Shown here one piece after another: positions 1 to 6,542 of a DNA stretch of 11,080 bases. This DNA is from Deltaproteobacteria bacterium (lineage in GTDB: Bacteria; Desulfobacterota; Desulfovibrionia; Desulfovibrionales; Desulfovibrionaceae), in contig JAIRVN010000063.1 of assembly GCA_031253875.1 (NCBI GenBank), positions 1 to 11,080 of the forward strand. Direction: 5' to 3'. Positions within the stretch are counted from its first letter, which is position 1, and each line of letters opens with the position of its first letter. Under the pieces are notes generated by a model. That model had not been told where the DNA came from. It saw nothing but the letters and a program-made list of their open reading frames with translations, and ran no database searches. The translations under genes and the position numbers were made by a program.

Positions 1-86
1 TTGTTGAACGAAGCCTGGATATGCACAAGGCCCACAGGGACGTTCTTTTTTTCCTTCTTTTTGGCAACACGCTTTGGTCTGGCCAT
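1..86 (-). CDS. rpsK: 30S ribosomal protein S11, N-terminal fragment (cut by window edge)
   Basis: The first 28 codons of a gene leaving the window on the left: MARPKRVAKKKEKKNVPVGL then VHIQASFN. The lysine-rich head followed by KNVP.G..HIQA.FN is the conserved start of bacterial S11, which lies in the 30S platform with S6, S18 and S21 and lines the path of mRNA near the exit. The ATG at 86 has AAGGA about 9 nt upstream. It follows rpsM by 12 nt, as in other alpha operons, where rpsD, rpoA and rplQ would come next. The remaining roughly 100 residues lie outside the window. Confidence 0.95.
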   Translation of the reverse strand, partial: MARPKRVAKKKEKKNVPVGLVHIQASFN

Positions 87-98
87 GTTTCCGCTTCC

Positions 99-467
99 TT
101 ATTTCTTTTTGCCCACAGCGCCGCGCCGCGGCCCTTTACGGGTACGCGCGTTGGTGTGGGTGCGCTGCCCGCGCGCGGGCAAACCGCGACGGTGGCGCAG
201 ACCGCGATAGCAGCCGGTGTCCATGAGACGCTTGATATTGGCCCCAAGTTCACGGCGCAGATCGCCCTCCACCTTGTGGTTCTGCTCAAGTTCCTTACGG
301 ATTTCATTGACCTCGTCAGCGGACAGGTCGTCGATGCTCCGCGTCCAGTTCACGCCGGTGGTATCCAGTATTTTCAAGGCCGTCGCACGGCCGATGCCGA
401 AAATATAGGTCAGCGCGATATCCGCGCGCTTGCCGCGCGGCAGTTCAACACCTGCAATTCTTGCCAC
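99..467 (-). CDS. rpsM: 30S ribosomal protein S13
   Basis: A 122-residue S13 that starts with GTG (467 to 465), not ATG, giving [26 protein letters not shown]; the start is fixed by this conserved N-terminus and by GGGAG about 7 nt upstream. The helix-two-turn-helix part spans about 14-60. The family signature [28 protein letters not shown] covers 85-112, and the tail is basic ([11 protein letters not shown]). S13 partners S19 in the 30S head, forms intersubunit bridges B1a and B1b, and its tail touches P-site tRNA. The TAA stop lies 12 nt before rpsK and forms part of its Shine-Dalgarno (TAAGGA). Usual place in the alpha operon. Confidence 0.98.
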   Translation of the reverse strand: MARIAGVELPRGKRADIALTYIFGIGRATALKILDTTGVNWTRSIDDLSADEVNEIRKELEQNHKVEGDLRRELGANIKRLMDTGCYRGLRHRRGLPARGQRTHTNARTRKGPRRGAVGKKK

Positions 468-479
468 GTTGTGCTCCCG

Positions 480-593
480 CTATCCCTGGCGCTGCTTGTG
501 CCGGGGGTTTTCGCAGATAACCCTCAAAACGCCCCTGCGCCGGATGACCTTGCACTTGGGGCACATTCTCTTTACGGACGGCCTGACTTTCAT
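480..593 (-). CDS. rpmJ: 50S ribosomal protein L36, zinc-binding form
   Basis: A 37-residue protein read by hand from the ATG at 593 to the TAG at 482-480: it begins [20 protein letters not shown] and ends [17 protein letters not shown]. It has the complete zinc-ribbon ligand set C11, C14, C27 and H32 of the metal-binding L36 form. L36 is one of the smallest ribosomal proteins and stabilises 23S rRNA near the base of the L7/L12 stalk late in 50S assembly. A GGAG about 6 nt before the ATG serves as ribosome binding site. In many bacteria infA lies just upstream; here map does, with a 135-nt gap. rpsM follows after 12 nt. Confidence 0.97.
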   Translation of the reverse strand: MKVRPSVKRMCPKCKVIRRRGVLRVICENPRHKQRQG

Positions 594-653
594 ACCTCAC
601 TCCAGATGCTGTTTCCGATCTCATACCGCAGTGGACAGAGAGGGGAACAGATA

Positions 654-682
654 CATTTACCCGCGCATTACGACACTGTCAA
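654..682 (-). promoter_or_regulatory. Candidate sigma-70 promoter upstream of rpmJ
   Basis: In the 135-nt map-rpmJ gap the transcribed strand has a perfect -35 box TTGACA (682 to 677), 17 nt of spacer, and TAAATG (659 to 654) as a poor -10 box (three of six matches). Start of transcription would fall about 50 nt before rpmJ. The -35 box lies inside an imperfect inverted repeat (684 to 666: CATT-GACA, one base, TGTC-GT-AATG) that could serve as an operator or form an RNA hairpin. It would give the alpha genes their own promoter. The weak -10 limits confidence. Confidence 0.4.
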
Positions 683-728
683 TGAATACTGTATGGCAGC
701 CGCACATTTTACTGCACTCCTGCCCTGG

Positions 729-1517
729 TTAACAAAAAAACCTGGTCAAACCGCGATCCGACACGCTGAGTATTTCCGGTTCCTTCGCGGTGATGAGCAC
801 ACTATGTTCAAAATGCGCGGCGAGCTTTCTGTCCCGGGTTACGGCTGTCCAGTTGTCTTCCAAAATATCGACTTCGTATGTGCCTTCCGTGACCATGGGC
901 TCAATGGCCACCACCATTCCCGCTTGCAGCGGCATCCCTCCCATTTTTGGCCTGAAATTGGGCACTTCCGGCTTTTCATGCATGGCCCGGCCTATGCCGT
1001 GCCCGACAAAACGCCGGACTACGCTGAAACCCGCCGCTTCCACACATGCCTGCACCGCCGCGCCGATTTCATACACGTCAAAGCCCCGCCGGGCTCTTTC
1101 AATGCCGGCGTACAGCGAAGCCTCCGTCACCCGCATGATTGCGGCAGCCTTGTCGCTGACTTCTCCGACCGGATAGGTGCGTGCCGCATCCCCATAAAAA
1201 CCGTCGTAAATGACCCCCATGTCAAAACTCACAATATCCCCTTCCCTCAGTAAGCGTTCCGAAGGAAAACCATGCACCACCTGTTCGTTCACCGAACAAC
1301 AGAGCACGAAGGGATAGCCGCAATAGCCCAAAAACCCAGGCTGTACTTTATATTCCTTACACAACTCGCGCGCAAGATCCTCGAAATCCCTGGTCGGTAT
1401 GCCCGGAGCCACGGCATCGCCCAGAGCGTCCAGAATATTGGCGACGACACGGTTCGCTTCCCGCATGCAGGAGATTTCCCGCTCGTTCTTTATAAATGCT
1501 CCACGGTATTTTTTCAT
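729..1517 (-). CDS. map: Methionine aminopeptidase, type I
   Basis: This enzyme removes the N-terminal methionine from new proteins when the second residue is small. From the ATG at 1517 it has 262 residues and all five metal ligands of the pita-bread fold: D99 (VSFDMGV), D110 (GFYGDAART), H173 (VGHGIG), E206 (VAIEPM) and E237 (HFEHSV), each two beyond the E. coli numbering. H82 (VVHGFP) is the substrate-side histidine. There is no N-terminal zinc-finger extension, so it is the short bacterial type. An in-frame GTG at 1535 would add six residues (MHLPGN). Neither start has a good Shine-Dalgarno; I prefer the ATG because MKKYRGAFIKNEREI looks like a family N-terminus. It lies 36 nt after secY, ends in TAA, and is followed by the longest spacer in the window. 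Confidence 0.95.
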   Translation of the reverse strand: MKKYRGAFIKNEREISCMREANRVVANILDALGDAVAPGIPTRDFEDLARELCKEYKVQPGFLGYCGYPFVLCCSVNEQVVHGFPSERLLREGDIVSFDMGVIYDGFYGDAARTYPVGEVSDKAAAIMRVTEASLYAGIERARRGFDVYEIGAAVQACVEAAGFSVVRRFVGHGIGRAMHEKPEVPNFRPKMGGMPLQAGMVVAIEPMVTEGTYEVDILEDNWTAVTRDRKLAAHFEHSVLITAKEPEILSVSDRGLTRFFC

Positions 1518-1553
1518 ATTGCCCGGCAAATGCACGACAAGAATACGACAACT

Positions 1554-2867
1554 CTATCTACCGCGTGAACGTTGTTGTTTTTGCATCAATCCTTCATACT
1601 GGCGTGAAATCATATGCGATTCAACCTGAGACATAAAATCCATGGCCACACCCACCAGAATGAGCAGGCTGGTTCCGCCGAAATAAAACGGCACGTTGAA
1701 GTTCGCGATCAGCAGCATGGGCAGCACGGAAACAGCCGAAATATACACCCCTCCCGAAAGCGTCAGACGAGAGAGCACCGTGTTCACATATTCCTGCGTC
1801 TTCTCGCCAGGGCGGATGCCCGGGATGAAACCGCCGCTTTTTTTCAAATTCTCGGCTATGTCCTTGGGGTCAAAGATGATGGCTGTATAGAAGTAGCAGA
1901 AGAAGAAAATCAGAGCAATAAAGATAACATTGTAGGTAATGGATGCGGGCTGGAAAAACGATGCCGCGCGCTGTACCCATTCATTGGACGAAACTTGCCC
2001 GATGGTCGCCGGGAAGAGCAGAATGCTTGAGGCGAAAATGGGGGGGATAACCCCGGCGGTGTTCAAACGCAAAGGCAAATGGGTCGTCTGCCCGCCGTAC
2101 ATCTTCCGTCCCACCTGCCGCTTGGCATAATGGATGGGAATGCGCCGTTGCGCACGTTCCACGAAGACAATGCCCACCATGACCGCAGCCATGAGCAGCA
2201 TAATCGTGCCGGCCAGGAATACGCTCATGTCGCCGGCCGCGATAAGTTGGCCGGACTGCATGATGGCCCGAGGCACGCCCACGACGATCCCTGAAAAAAT
2301 AATCAGGGAAATGCCGTTGCCGAGGCCCTTTTCGGTAATCTGCTCGCCAAGCCACATGATAAGCACCGTGCCCGCCGTAAAGGTGAGCATGGTCATTATG
2401 CGGAAATGCCAACCGGCGACCAGCACCACGGGCGCGCCGGCCGGGCTGTGCATGCCTTCCAGTCCCACGGCGATGCCCAAGCCCTGGATCAAGGTAATCA
2501 GCACGGTAAGATACCGTGTATACTGCGTGATCTTGCGCTTGCCCGCCTGGCCTTCTTCCTTGGCCATACGCTTGATGTCCGGGCTGATCACCTGAAGCAA
2601 CTGGAGGATAATGGAAGCCGAAATATAGGGCATGATCCCCAGCGCAAAAATCGATACATTGGAAAGACCACCCCCGGAAAACATGTCGAACAGGCCGAAC
2701 AGCGTACCCGACATGCTTTCGAAGAAATGCTTGATCGCTGCGGCATCCACGCCGGGAACGGGGATATGTACTCCAATCCGGTAAGCGCACAGTAGAAAAA
2801 ACGACCAGCCCAGCTTACGCATCAACTCCGGCTGGCCCGCCATGGTGTTCGTCGGCCCAAGCGCCAT
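1554..2867 (-). CDS. secY: Protein translocase channel subunit SecY
   Basis: A 437-residue inner-membrane protein with about ten hydrophobic segments, the pore of the SecYEG translocon, through which SecA or the ribosome drives proteins across or into the membrane. Landmarks are YRIGVHIPVPGVD after helix 1 (29-41), the plug region TLFGLFDMFSGGGLSNVSIFALGIMPYISASI (55-86), the cytosolic loop KEEGQAGKRKITQYTRYLT (103-121), NGISLIIFSGIV (184-195), ERAQRRIPIHYAKRQVGRK (237-255) in the ribosome and SecA docking loop, and FDPKDIAENLKKSGGFIPGIRPGEKT (332-357). The C-terminus is basic (QKQQRSRGR). The start is supported by GGAGG a few bases upstream. The stop is TAG. It is the second-to-last gene of the spc block, and the remaining Sec subunits lie elsewhere. 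Confidence 0.98.
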   Translation of the reverse strand: MALGPTNTMAGQPELMRKLGWSFFLLCAYRIGVHIPVPGVDAAAIKHFFESMSGTLFGLFDMFSGGGLSNVSIFALGIMPYISASIILQLLQVISPDIKRMAKEEGQAGKRKITQYTRYLTVLITLIQGLGIAVGLEGMHSPAGAPVVLVAGWHFRIMTMLTFTAGTVLIMWLGEQITEKGLGNGISLIIFSGIVVGVPRAIMQSGQLIAAGDMSVFLAGTIMLLMAAVMVGIVFVERAQRRIPIHYAKRQVGRKMYGGQTTHLPLRLNTAGVIPPIFASSILLFPATIGQVSSNEWVQRAASFFQPASITYNVIFIALIFFFCYFYTAIIFDPKDIAENLKKSGGFIPGIRPGEKTQEYVNTVLSRLTLSGGVYISAVSVLPMLLIANFNVPFYFGGTSLLILVGVAMDFMSQVESHMISRQYEGLMQKQQRSRGR

Positions 2868-2896
2868 TTTCCCTCCATCCTGTGGTTTGCCAAAAA

Positions 2897-3364
2897 CTAT
2901 TCCGCAGACGCCGCGGCAGCTTCCAGCGCCTTGGCCTGCCCGCCGGCCTGCCGGATCTTTTCCACAGCCGCTCGGCTGAAGGTATGTGCTTCCACGGTTA
3001 AGGCAGAGGAAATTACGCCCTGGCCCAAAATATTCACAGGCTCACCCCGCTGGGCAAGGCCACGGGCATATATGTCATCCAGGCTGATCGCGGCACCACC
3101 CTCAAACACGGCCTGCAGACGGTCAAGATTGATGACCGCGTACTGCACTTTGAAGAGCGCGTTTTTGAAACCGCGCTTGGGCAGCCTGCGCTGCAAAGGC
3201 ATCTGGCCGCCTTCAAAACCGGCGGGCACACCGCCGCCGGCACGGGCATTCTGCCCTTTGTGCCCTTTACCCGCCGTGCCGCCGCGCCCGGATCCGGGGC
3301 CGCGTCCCACGCGTTTTTTCGCCGTACGTTCCCCAAGAAATGGATAGAGATCGTGCAGTTGCAT
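2897..3364 (-). CDS. rplO: 50S ribosomal protein L15
   Basis: A 155-residue L15. The N-terminal extended, glycine and arginine rich arm KKRVGRGPGSGRGGTAGKGHKGQNARAGGG (16-45) threads into 23S rRNA, followed by FEGGQMPLQRRLPKRGFKN (50-68). The globular C-terminal domain has VNILGQGVISSALTVEAHTFSRAAVEKIRQAGG (110-142). The tail is alanine rich (AKALEAAAASAE) and a few residues longer than in E. coli. L15 joins during the later stages of 50S assembly. The start shares a base with the rpmD stop. It ends in TAG, 29 nt before secY, the usual position. Confidence 0.98.
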   Translation of the reverse strand: MQLHDLYPFLGERTAKKRVGRGPGSGRGGTAGKGHKGQNARAGGGVPAGFEGGQMPLQRRLPKRGFKNALFKVQYAVINLDRLQAVFEGGAAISLDDIYARGLAQRGEPVNILGQGVISSALTVEAHTFSRAAVEKIRQAGGQAKALEAAAASAE

Positions 3365-3540
3365 TATTCACTTACCTCAACGAGATGCGAAACCTTCGCT
3401 ATCATCCCGCGAACCGCGGGGCTATCCTCAAACGTTTTTTCCTTGCCGCAACGCGTCAAACCCAGCGCTTCCAGATTCTTCTTCTGGTTGGGTTTGCGGG
3501 CGATGCGGCTGCGGACGAGTTTTACCTTGATCTGAGCCAT
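3364..3540 (-). CDS. rpmD: 50S ribosomal protein L30
   Basis: A 58-residue protein translated by hand from the ATG at 3540 to the TAA at 3366-3364. It begins MAQIKVKLVRSRIARKPNQK and contains KNLEALGLTRCGKEKTFEDSPAVRGMIAKVSHLVEV. The pattern of a basic first strand, then NLEALGL, then RGMI.KVSHLV is the single-domain bacterial L30 fold. L30 binds 23S rRNA near the central protuberance base and is absent from some bacterial lineages. It sits in its usual place between rpsE and rplO. Its TAA stop overlaps the rplO ATG by one base (TAATG), and the rpsE stop is 2 nt before its start, so it is tightly coupled on both sides. Confidence 0.97.
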   Translation of the reverse strand: MAQIKVKLVRSRIARKPNQKKNLEALGLTRCGKEKTFEDSPAVRGMIAKVSHLVEVSE

Positions 3541-3542
3541 GA

Positions 3543-4040
3543 CTATTTCCTCAAGGCTTCAAGCTGTTTGCCGCGCAGTTCGGAAACCTGCTCTGCGCTG
3601 CGCAGGGAAACCAAACCCTGCAGGGTGGCGCGCAGCACGTTGTGCGGATTGTTGGTGCCGATGGCCTTGGCAAGCACGTCGGTCACGCCGACGGCCTCCA
3701 TGACGGCGCGAACAGCGCCGCCGGCAATGATGCCGGTACCTTTGGAAGCAGGTTTCAGCATCACGCGTCCGGCGCCATAGTGACCGAGAACTTCGTAGGG
3801 AAGCGTGCCGTCAAGGATGGGAACGCGCACACGGTTCTTGCGGGCTCGCTCCGTAGCCTTGCGCAGCGCTTCCGGCACTTCCTGGGCTTTGCCCAGACCG
3901 AAGCCCACGCCGCCTTTGCCGTCGCCAACCACTACCAGGGCGCTGAAACTGAAACGGCGGCCGCCTTTCACAACCTTGGCCACGCGATTCAAGGCCACAA
4001 CTTTTTCAATTTCGCCAAATTCGTTCTGCTGCTGTTCCAT
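3543..4040 (-). CDS. rpsE: 30S ribosomal protein S5
   Basis: A 165-residue S5. The N-terminal double-stranded-RNA-binding-like domain carries [45 protein letters not shown] (18-62). The C-terminal domain has [47 protein letters not shown] (93-139). S5 lies at the mRNA entry with S3 and S4 and affects decoding accuracy: changes in the loop around VKGGRRFSF give spectinomycin resistance in other bacteria, and that loop is intact here. GAGGA lies before the ATG. The gene ends in TAG just 2 nt before rpmD. Confidence 0.98.
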   Translation of the reverse strand: MEQQQNEFGEIEKVVALNRVAKVVKGGRRFSFSALVVVGDGKGGVGFGLGKAQEVPEALRKATERARKNRVRVPILDGTLPYEVLGHYGAGRVMLKPASKGTGIIAGGAVRAVMEAVGVTDVLAKAIGTNNPHNVLRATLQGLVSLRSAEQVSELRGKQLEALRK

Positions 4041-4049
4041 AACTTCCTC

Positions 4050-4406
4050 TTAAAATTCCAGTCCGCCTTCACGCGCGCCGTCGGCCACGGCCTTGATGCG
4101 CCCGTGGTAGAGGTAGCCGTTACGGTCAAAAACCACCTGAACAATATTTTTTTCCTTGGCCAGCCTGGCTATTTCCTTGCCCACCAGTTCAGCGCCGCTC
4201 TTGTTGCAGTGCGCGCCTTCCCGGCTCTTGCCGAGCGTCAGGGTAGAGGCGGCGGCCAAAGTCGCGCCCGCAATATCATCCACAATCTGGGCGTAGATAT
4301 GCAGGTTGGAGCGATACACCACCAGGCGGGGACGGACGCGGCCCTGCGTTTTTTTGCTGATACGCGGCTTACGGCGCTGCCTGGCTTCGTTTTTTGCATA
4401 TTTCAT
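4050..4406 (-). CDS. rplR: 50S ribosomal protein L18
   Basis: A 118-residue L18. The basic N-terminal tail MKYAKNEARQRRKPRISKK is followed by the 5S rRNA-binding core with RPRLVVYRSNLHIYAQIVDD (25-44), GATLAAASTL (47-56) and the terminal VVFDRNGYLYHGRIKAVADGAREGGLEF (91-118). L18 binds 5S rRNA and brings it, with L5 encoded five genes upstream, into the central protuberance. The start lies 14 nt after the rplF stop and needs no revision. The TAA stop is followed by GAGGAAGTT and the rpsE ATG, a 9-nt spacer. Confidence 0.98.
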   Translation of the reverse strand: MKYAKNEARQRRKPRISKKTQGRVRPRLVVYRSNLHIYAQIVDDIAGATLAAASTLTLGKSREGAHCNKSGAELVGKEIARLAKEKNIVQVVFDRNGYLYHGRIKAVADGAREGGLEF

Positions 4407-4420
4407 GGTCGGCCCCCCGC

Positions 4421-4960
4421 CTATTTCTTGCCGCCGGACTTGCCGACCTTGCGGCGGATAGTCTCGGTTTCGTATTTAATGCCTTTGCCCTTGTACGGTT
4501 CGGGCTTGCGCAACTTGCGGATTTTGGCGGCGGTTTCGCCGACCAGTTCCTTGTCGATGCCCGAAAGCGTCAGCTTCTGGCCTTCCGCAACAGCGGCGAT
4601 GCCCTTGGGCAAATCCACGAGCACGGGATGGGAATAGCCCACGGACAAGTCCACCATGTTGCCTTTCACAGCCACTTTGTAGCCCACGCCGATGACTTCG
4701 AGCGTCTTGGAGAACCCCTTGGTCACGCCTTCCACGCAGTTGGCAAGCAGCGTACGCCGCAGACCGAACTGCGCCGAGGCAAAACGGCTCTCTTCCAGAG
4801 GCGACAGCGTAACTTTGCCGTCTGCCAGTTCATACTTCAATACCGGGCACACGGGAGTCGTCAGTGTGCCTTTGGGGCCTTTGACTTCAATCACGTCCTT
4901 TCCAATCTTCACTTCCACGCCGGAAGGGATGGAAACGGGCAATTTTCCTATTCTGGACAT
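4421..4960 (-). CDS. rplF: 50S ribosomal protein L6
   Basis: A 179-residue protein made of the two repeated alpha/beta domains of L6. It begins MSRIGKLPVSIPSGVEVKIG and includes VIEVKGPKGTL (23-33), VTKGFSKTLEVIGVGYKVAVKGN (79-101) and the signature region RKLRKPEPYKGKGIKYETETIRRKVGKSGGKK (148-179). The EPYKGKGI part (154-161) contacts 23S helix 97 near the sarcin-ricin loop, where elongation factors dock; mutations in this tail affect aminoglycoside response in other bacteria. It starts 12 nt after rpsH and ends in TAG 14 nt before rplR. The sequence looks complete and normal. Confidence 0.98.
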   Translation of the reverse strand: MSRIGKLPVSIPSGVEVKIGKDVIEVKGPKGTLTTPVCPVLKYELADGKVTLSPLEESRFASAQFGLRRTLLANCVEGVTKGFSKTLEVIGVGYKVAVKGNMVDLSVGYSHPVLVDLPKGIAAVAEGQKLTLSGIDKELVGETAAKIRKLRKPEPYKGKGIKYETETIRRKVGKSGGKK

Positions 4961-4972
4961 CGCAGCCCCCGC

Positions 4973-5353
4973 CTACCAAATTTCACACAAGAGTTCGCCG
5001 CCGACCTTTCTGGAGGCGGCGCTCACCCCGTCCATCACCCCGTGGGAAGTGGACAGGATGCACATCCCAAGACCATTCTGCACGCTGGGGATGGCGTCGT
5101 GCGCCACATACACCCGGCGGCCAGGCTTGCTTATCCTCTTCAGACCCGAAATGACAGCCTTGCCCTTCAGGTACTTGAGGGACAAGGTGATGTTTCTTTC
5201 AGCCAGGGCCACGTCTTCGACATAGCCTTCCTGCTTGAGGATGGCGGCAATGGATTCCTTCATCTTCGAGCGCGGCACACTCACTTCCTTTTTCAGGGCC
5301 AAGTGCGCGTTGCGGATACGCGTCAGCATATCGGCAATAGGATCAGTTACCAT
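4973..5353 (-). CDS. rpsH: 30S ribosomal protein S8
   Basis: A 126-residue S8 of normal size. It begins with [30 protein letters not shown] (3-32); the central part has [16 protein letters not shown] (68-82), and the C-terminal RNA-binding part shows [17 protein letters not shown] (93-109) and [10 protein letters not shown]8 binds 16S rRNA helix 21 in the central domain as a primary binder. In E. coli it is the translational repressor of the spc operon, so it is the candidate autoregulator of this block. The ATG is preceded by GGGAG. The stop is TAG and rplF starts 12 nt later. Confidence 0.98.
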   Translation of the reverse strand: MVTDPIADMLTRIRNAHLALKKEVSVPRSKMKESIAAILKQEGYVEDVALAERNITLSLKYLKGKAVISGLKRISKPGRRVYVAHDAIPSVQNGLGMCILSTSHGVMDGVSAASRKVGGELLCEIW

Positions 5354-5381
5354 GTCATCTCCCGTATACTGTGTATTTCAA

Positions 5382-5397
5382 CCCGGCCTCGACCGGG
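5382..5397 (-). repeat. Short GC inverted repeat in the rpsN-rpsH spacer
   Basis: In the 55-nt spacer, CCCGG and CCGGG are separated by 6 nt and could form a 5-bp all-GC hairpin. The stretch after it is TTGAAATACACAGTATAC, not a U-tract, so it does not look like a terminator. The rpsH Shine-Dalgarno GGGAGATG is further downstream. It may be an RNA processing or stabilising element, but a stem this short in GC-rich DNA can also occur by chance. Confidence 0.3.
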
Positions 5398-5408
5398 AAG
5401 ATGCCGTT

Positions 5409-5594
5409 TTACCAACTGGACTTGCGCACGCCCGGCAGTTCGCCGCGTAGCGCCATGTTGCGGAAGCAGATGCGGCACAGGCCGAATCTGCGGATATACG
5501 AACGAGCGCGGCCGCACAGAGGGCAGCGGTTATACGCGCGAGCCGAAAACCTGGGTTTGCGGCTGGCCTTGACTTCAAGTGAGGTGCGAGACAT
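5409..5594 (-). CDS. rpsN: 30S ribosomal protein S14, zinc-binding short form
   Basis: A 61-residue S14 of the short, zinc-binding type (sometimes called type Z), rather than the roughly 100-residue zinc-free form of E. coli. The zinc site is C24-PL-C27 and C40-RI-C43, followed by the conserved [17 protein letters not shown] tail. S14 is in the head of the 30S subunit next to S3 and S10 and is needed for late assembly. Organisms with this form sometimes carry a zinc-free paralogue under Zur control elsewhere; none is in this window. TAGGAG formed by the rplE stop precedes the ATG by 9 nt. The TAA stop is followed by a 55-nt spacer before rpsH. Confidence 0.97.
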   Translation of the reverse strand: MSRTSLEVKASRKPRFSARAYNRCPLCGRARSYIRRFGLCRICFRNMALRGELPGVRKSSW

Positions 5595-5603
5595 CAGCTT
5601 CTC

Positions 5604-6143
5604 CTACTTCCGAAACGGCATGCCAAGATGGCCAAGAAGTACCTTGCCTTCCTTGTCGCTCTCAGCGCTGGTTACAATGGTGATGTTCATGCCCTTGGGA
5701 TTATCCACGCGATCCGCTTCCAATTCGGGGAAGATGGTATGCTCCCTGATACCCATGGTGAAATTCCCGCGGCCGTCAAATCCCTTGTCCGGCACACCAC
5801 GGAAGTCGCGCACCCGGGGCAGGGCAAAATTCATCAACTTATCCAGAAAATCCCACATGCGATCCTTGCGCAGAGTGACGCGCACCCCGATAGGCATGCC
5901 TTCACGCAGCTTGAAGGAAGCGATGGACTTTTTGGCACGGGTAATCACCGCCTTCTGGCCGGCAATGGCGGTCAGTTCGGTAACGGCTTCTTCCATCAGC
6001 TTATTGTTCTGGCTGGCGGCGCCAAGCCCGATGTTCAGGGATACCTTTTCGATTCCGGGAATCTGCATGACGGACTTGTAGTTAAACTCCTTTTGCAGAG
6101 CCGGAGCCACTTTCTCCCGATATATCTTTTCCAGGCGCGTCAT
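5604..6143 (-). CDS. rplE: 50S ribosomal protein L5
   Basis: A 179-residue L5 of standard length. Signatures include [16 protein letters not shown] (26-41), the ITGQ-type region [34 protein letters not shown] (59-92), [28 protein letters not shown] (113-140) and the C-terminal [10 protein letters not shown]5 forms the 5S rRNA particle with L18 and L25, in the central protuberance that touches P-site tRNA. In E. coli the S8 protein represses the spc operon by binding mRNA at the start of this gene; I could not recognise an S8-type binding helix here by eye. The Shine-Dalgarno (GATAG) looks weaker than at neighbouring genes. The stop is TAG and rpsN follows after 9 nt. Confidence 0.98.
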   Translation of the reverse strand: MTRLEKIYREKVAPALQKEFNYKSVMQIPGIEKVSLNIGLGAASQNNKLMEEAVTELTAIAGQKAVITRAKKSIASFKLREGMPIGVRVTLRKDRMWDFLDKLMNFALPRVRDFRGVPDKGFDGRGNFTMGIREHTIFPELEADRVDNPKGMNITIVTSAESDKEGKVLLGHLGMPFRK

Positions 6144-6152
6144 CGTACTATC

Positions 6153-6476
6153 CTATTCCATGACTTCGTTGCATTTTTTGCAGAAGCGAAGCTTCTTGCC
6201 GTCCTCGGTATAGCGGTATCCCACGCGGGTGGGCTTGGTGCAGGCCGAGCACACCACCATGAGATTGGACACATGAAGAGGCATTTCTTTTTCCACAATG
6301 CCGCCGGCCTGCTGACGGTAGGGGTTGGCGCGCGTGTGGCGCTTGACCATATTGATCTTTTCGACCAGCACACGGTCATGCTTCCGCAGCACTTTCAGCA
6401 CCTTGCCCAGCTTGCCCGTCTCTTTGCCGGCAATTACCATGACTTTATCATCTTTGCGAATACGACACTTTTTCAT
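6153..6476 (-). CDS. rplX: 50S ribosomal protein L24 (four-cysteine form)
   Basis: A 107-residue L24. The N-terminal KOW motif is [26 protein letters not shown] (5-30), followed by [34 protein letters not shown] (42-75). The C-terminal part has two CxxC knuckles, C76-SA-C79 and C99-KK-C102, in an arrangement that could bind zinc, as in many bacterial L24 proteins outside the gammaproteobacteria. L24 is an assembly initiator for the 50S subunit and lies near the tunnel exit. AGGAG lies about 8 nt before the ATG. The gene ends in TAG 9 nt before rplE. The zinc site is inferred from the cysteine spacing only. Confidence 0.97.
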   Translation of the reverse strand: MKKCRIRKDDKVMVIAGKETGKLGKVLKVLRKHDRVLVEKINMVKRHTRANPYRQQAGGIVEKEMPLHVSNLMVVCSACTKPTRVGYRYTEDGKKLRFCKKCNEVME

Positions 6477-6542
6477 GCCAAGCTCTCCTGGAACGCACTA
6501 CGCGCCCCACTCAAAATATCAAGCGGCCGCACGGCACACGCC
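6477..6542 (-). other. 66-nt rplN-rplX spacer
   Basis: One of the few spacers above 50 nt. Reading in the transcribed direction it holds a GC-rich half with a perfect GCGGCCGC palindrome (6530 to 6523), then a short AT-rich patch TTGATATTTTGA, then an AGGAG Shine-Dalgarno ahead of rplX. TTGATA resembles a -35 box, but I see no acceptable -10 box at 16-18 nt, so I do not call a promoter. No hairpin followed by a U-tract is present. Confidence 0.5.

Noticed and set aside
21..1253. A 410-codon open frame on the plus strand, antisense to rpsM, rpmJ and map
   Set aside because: It crosses three real genes and a spacer, shows no recognisable domain, and has the composition of an antisense shadow.
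1981..2790. A 269-codon minus-strand frame inside secY in another phase
   Set aside because: SecY in the other phase is full length and conserved; this frame is a low-complexity shadow and does not suggest a frameshift in secY.
4394..5572. A 392-codon plus-strand frame opposite rplF, rpsH and rpsN, and similar frames at 3642-4637 and 9111-10085
   Set aside because: These are antisense readings of certain genes; the sequences are His- and Arg-rich without motifs and no ribosome binding site decides a start.
6483..6530. TTGATA in the rplN-rplX spacer as a -35 box of an internal promoter
   Set aside because: No hexamer resembling TATAAT is found at 16-18 nt downstream, so a promoter cannot be supported.
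5508..6530. Two GCGGCCGC palindromes (5508-5515 and 6523-6530) as a repeat pair
   Set aside because: Eight-base GC palindromes occur by chance in GC-rich DNA; one is inside rpsN coding sequence, and their flanks do not match.
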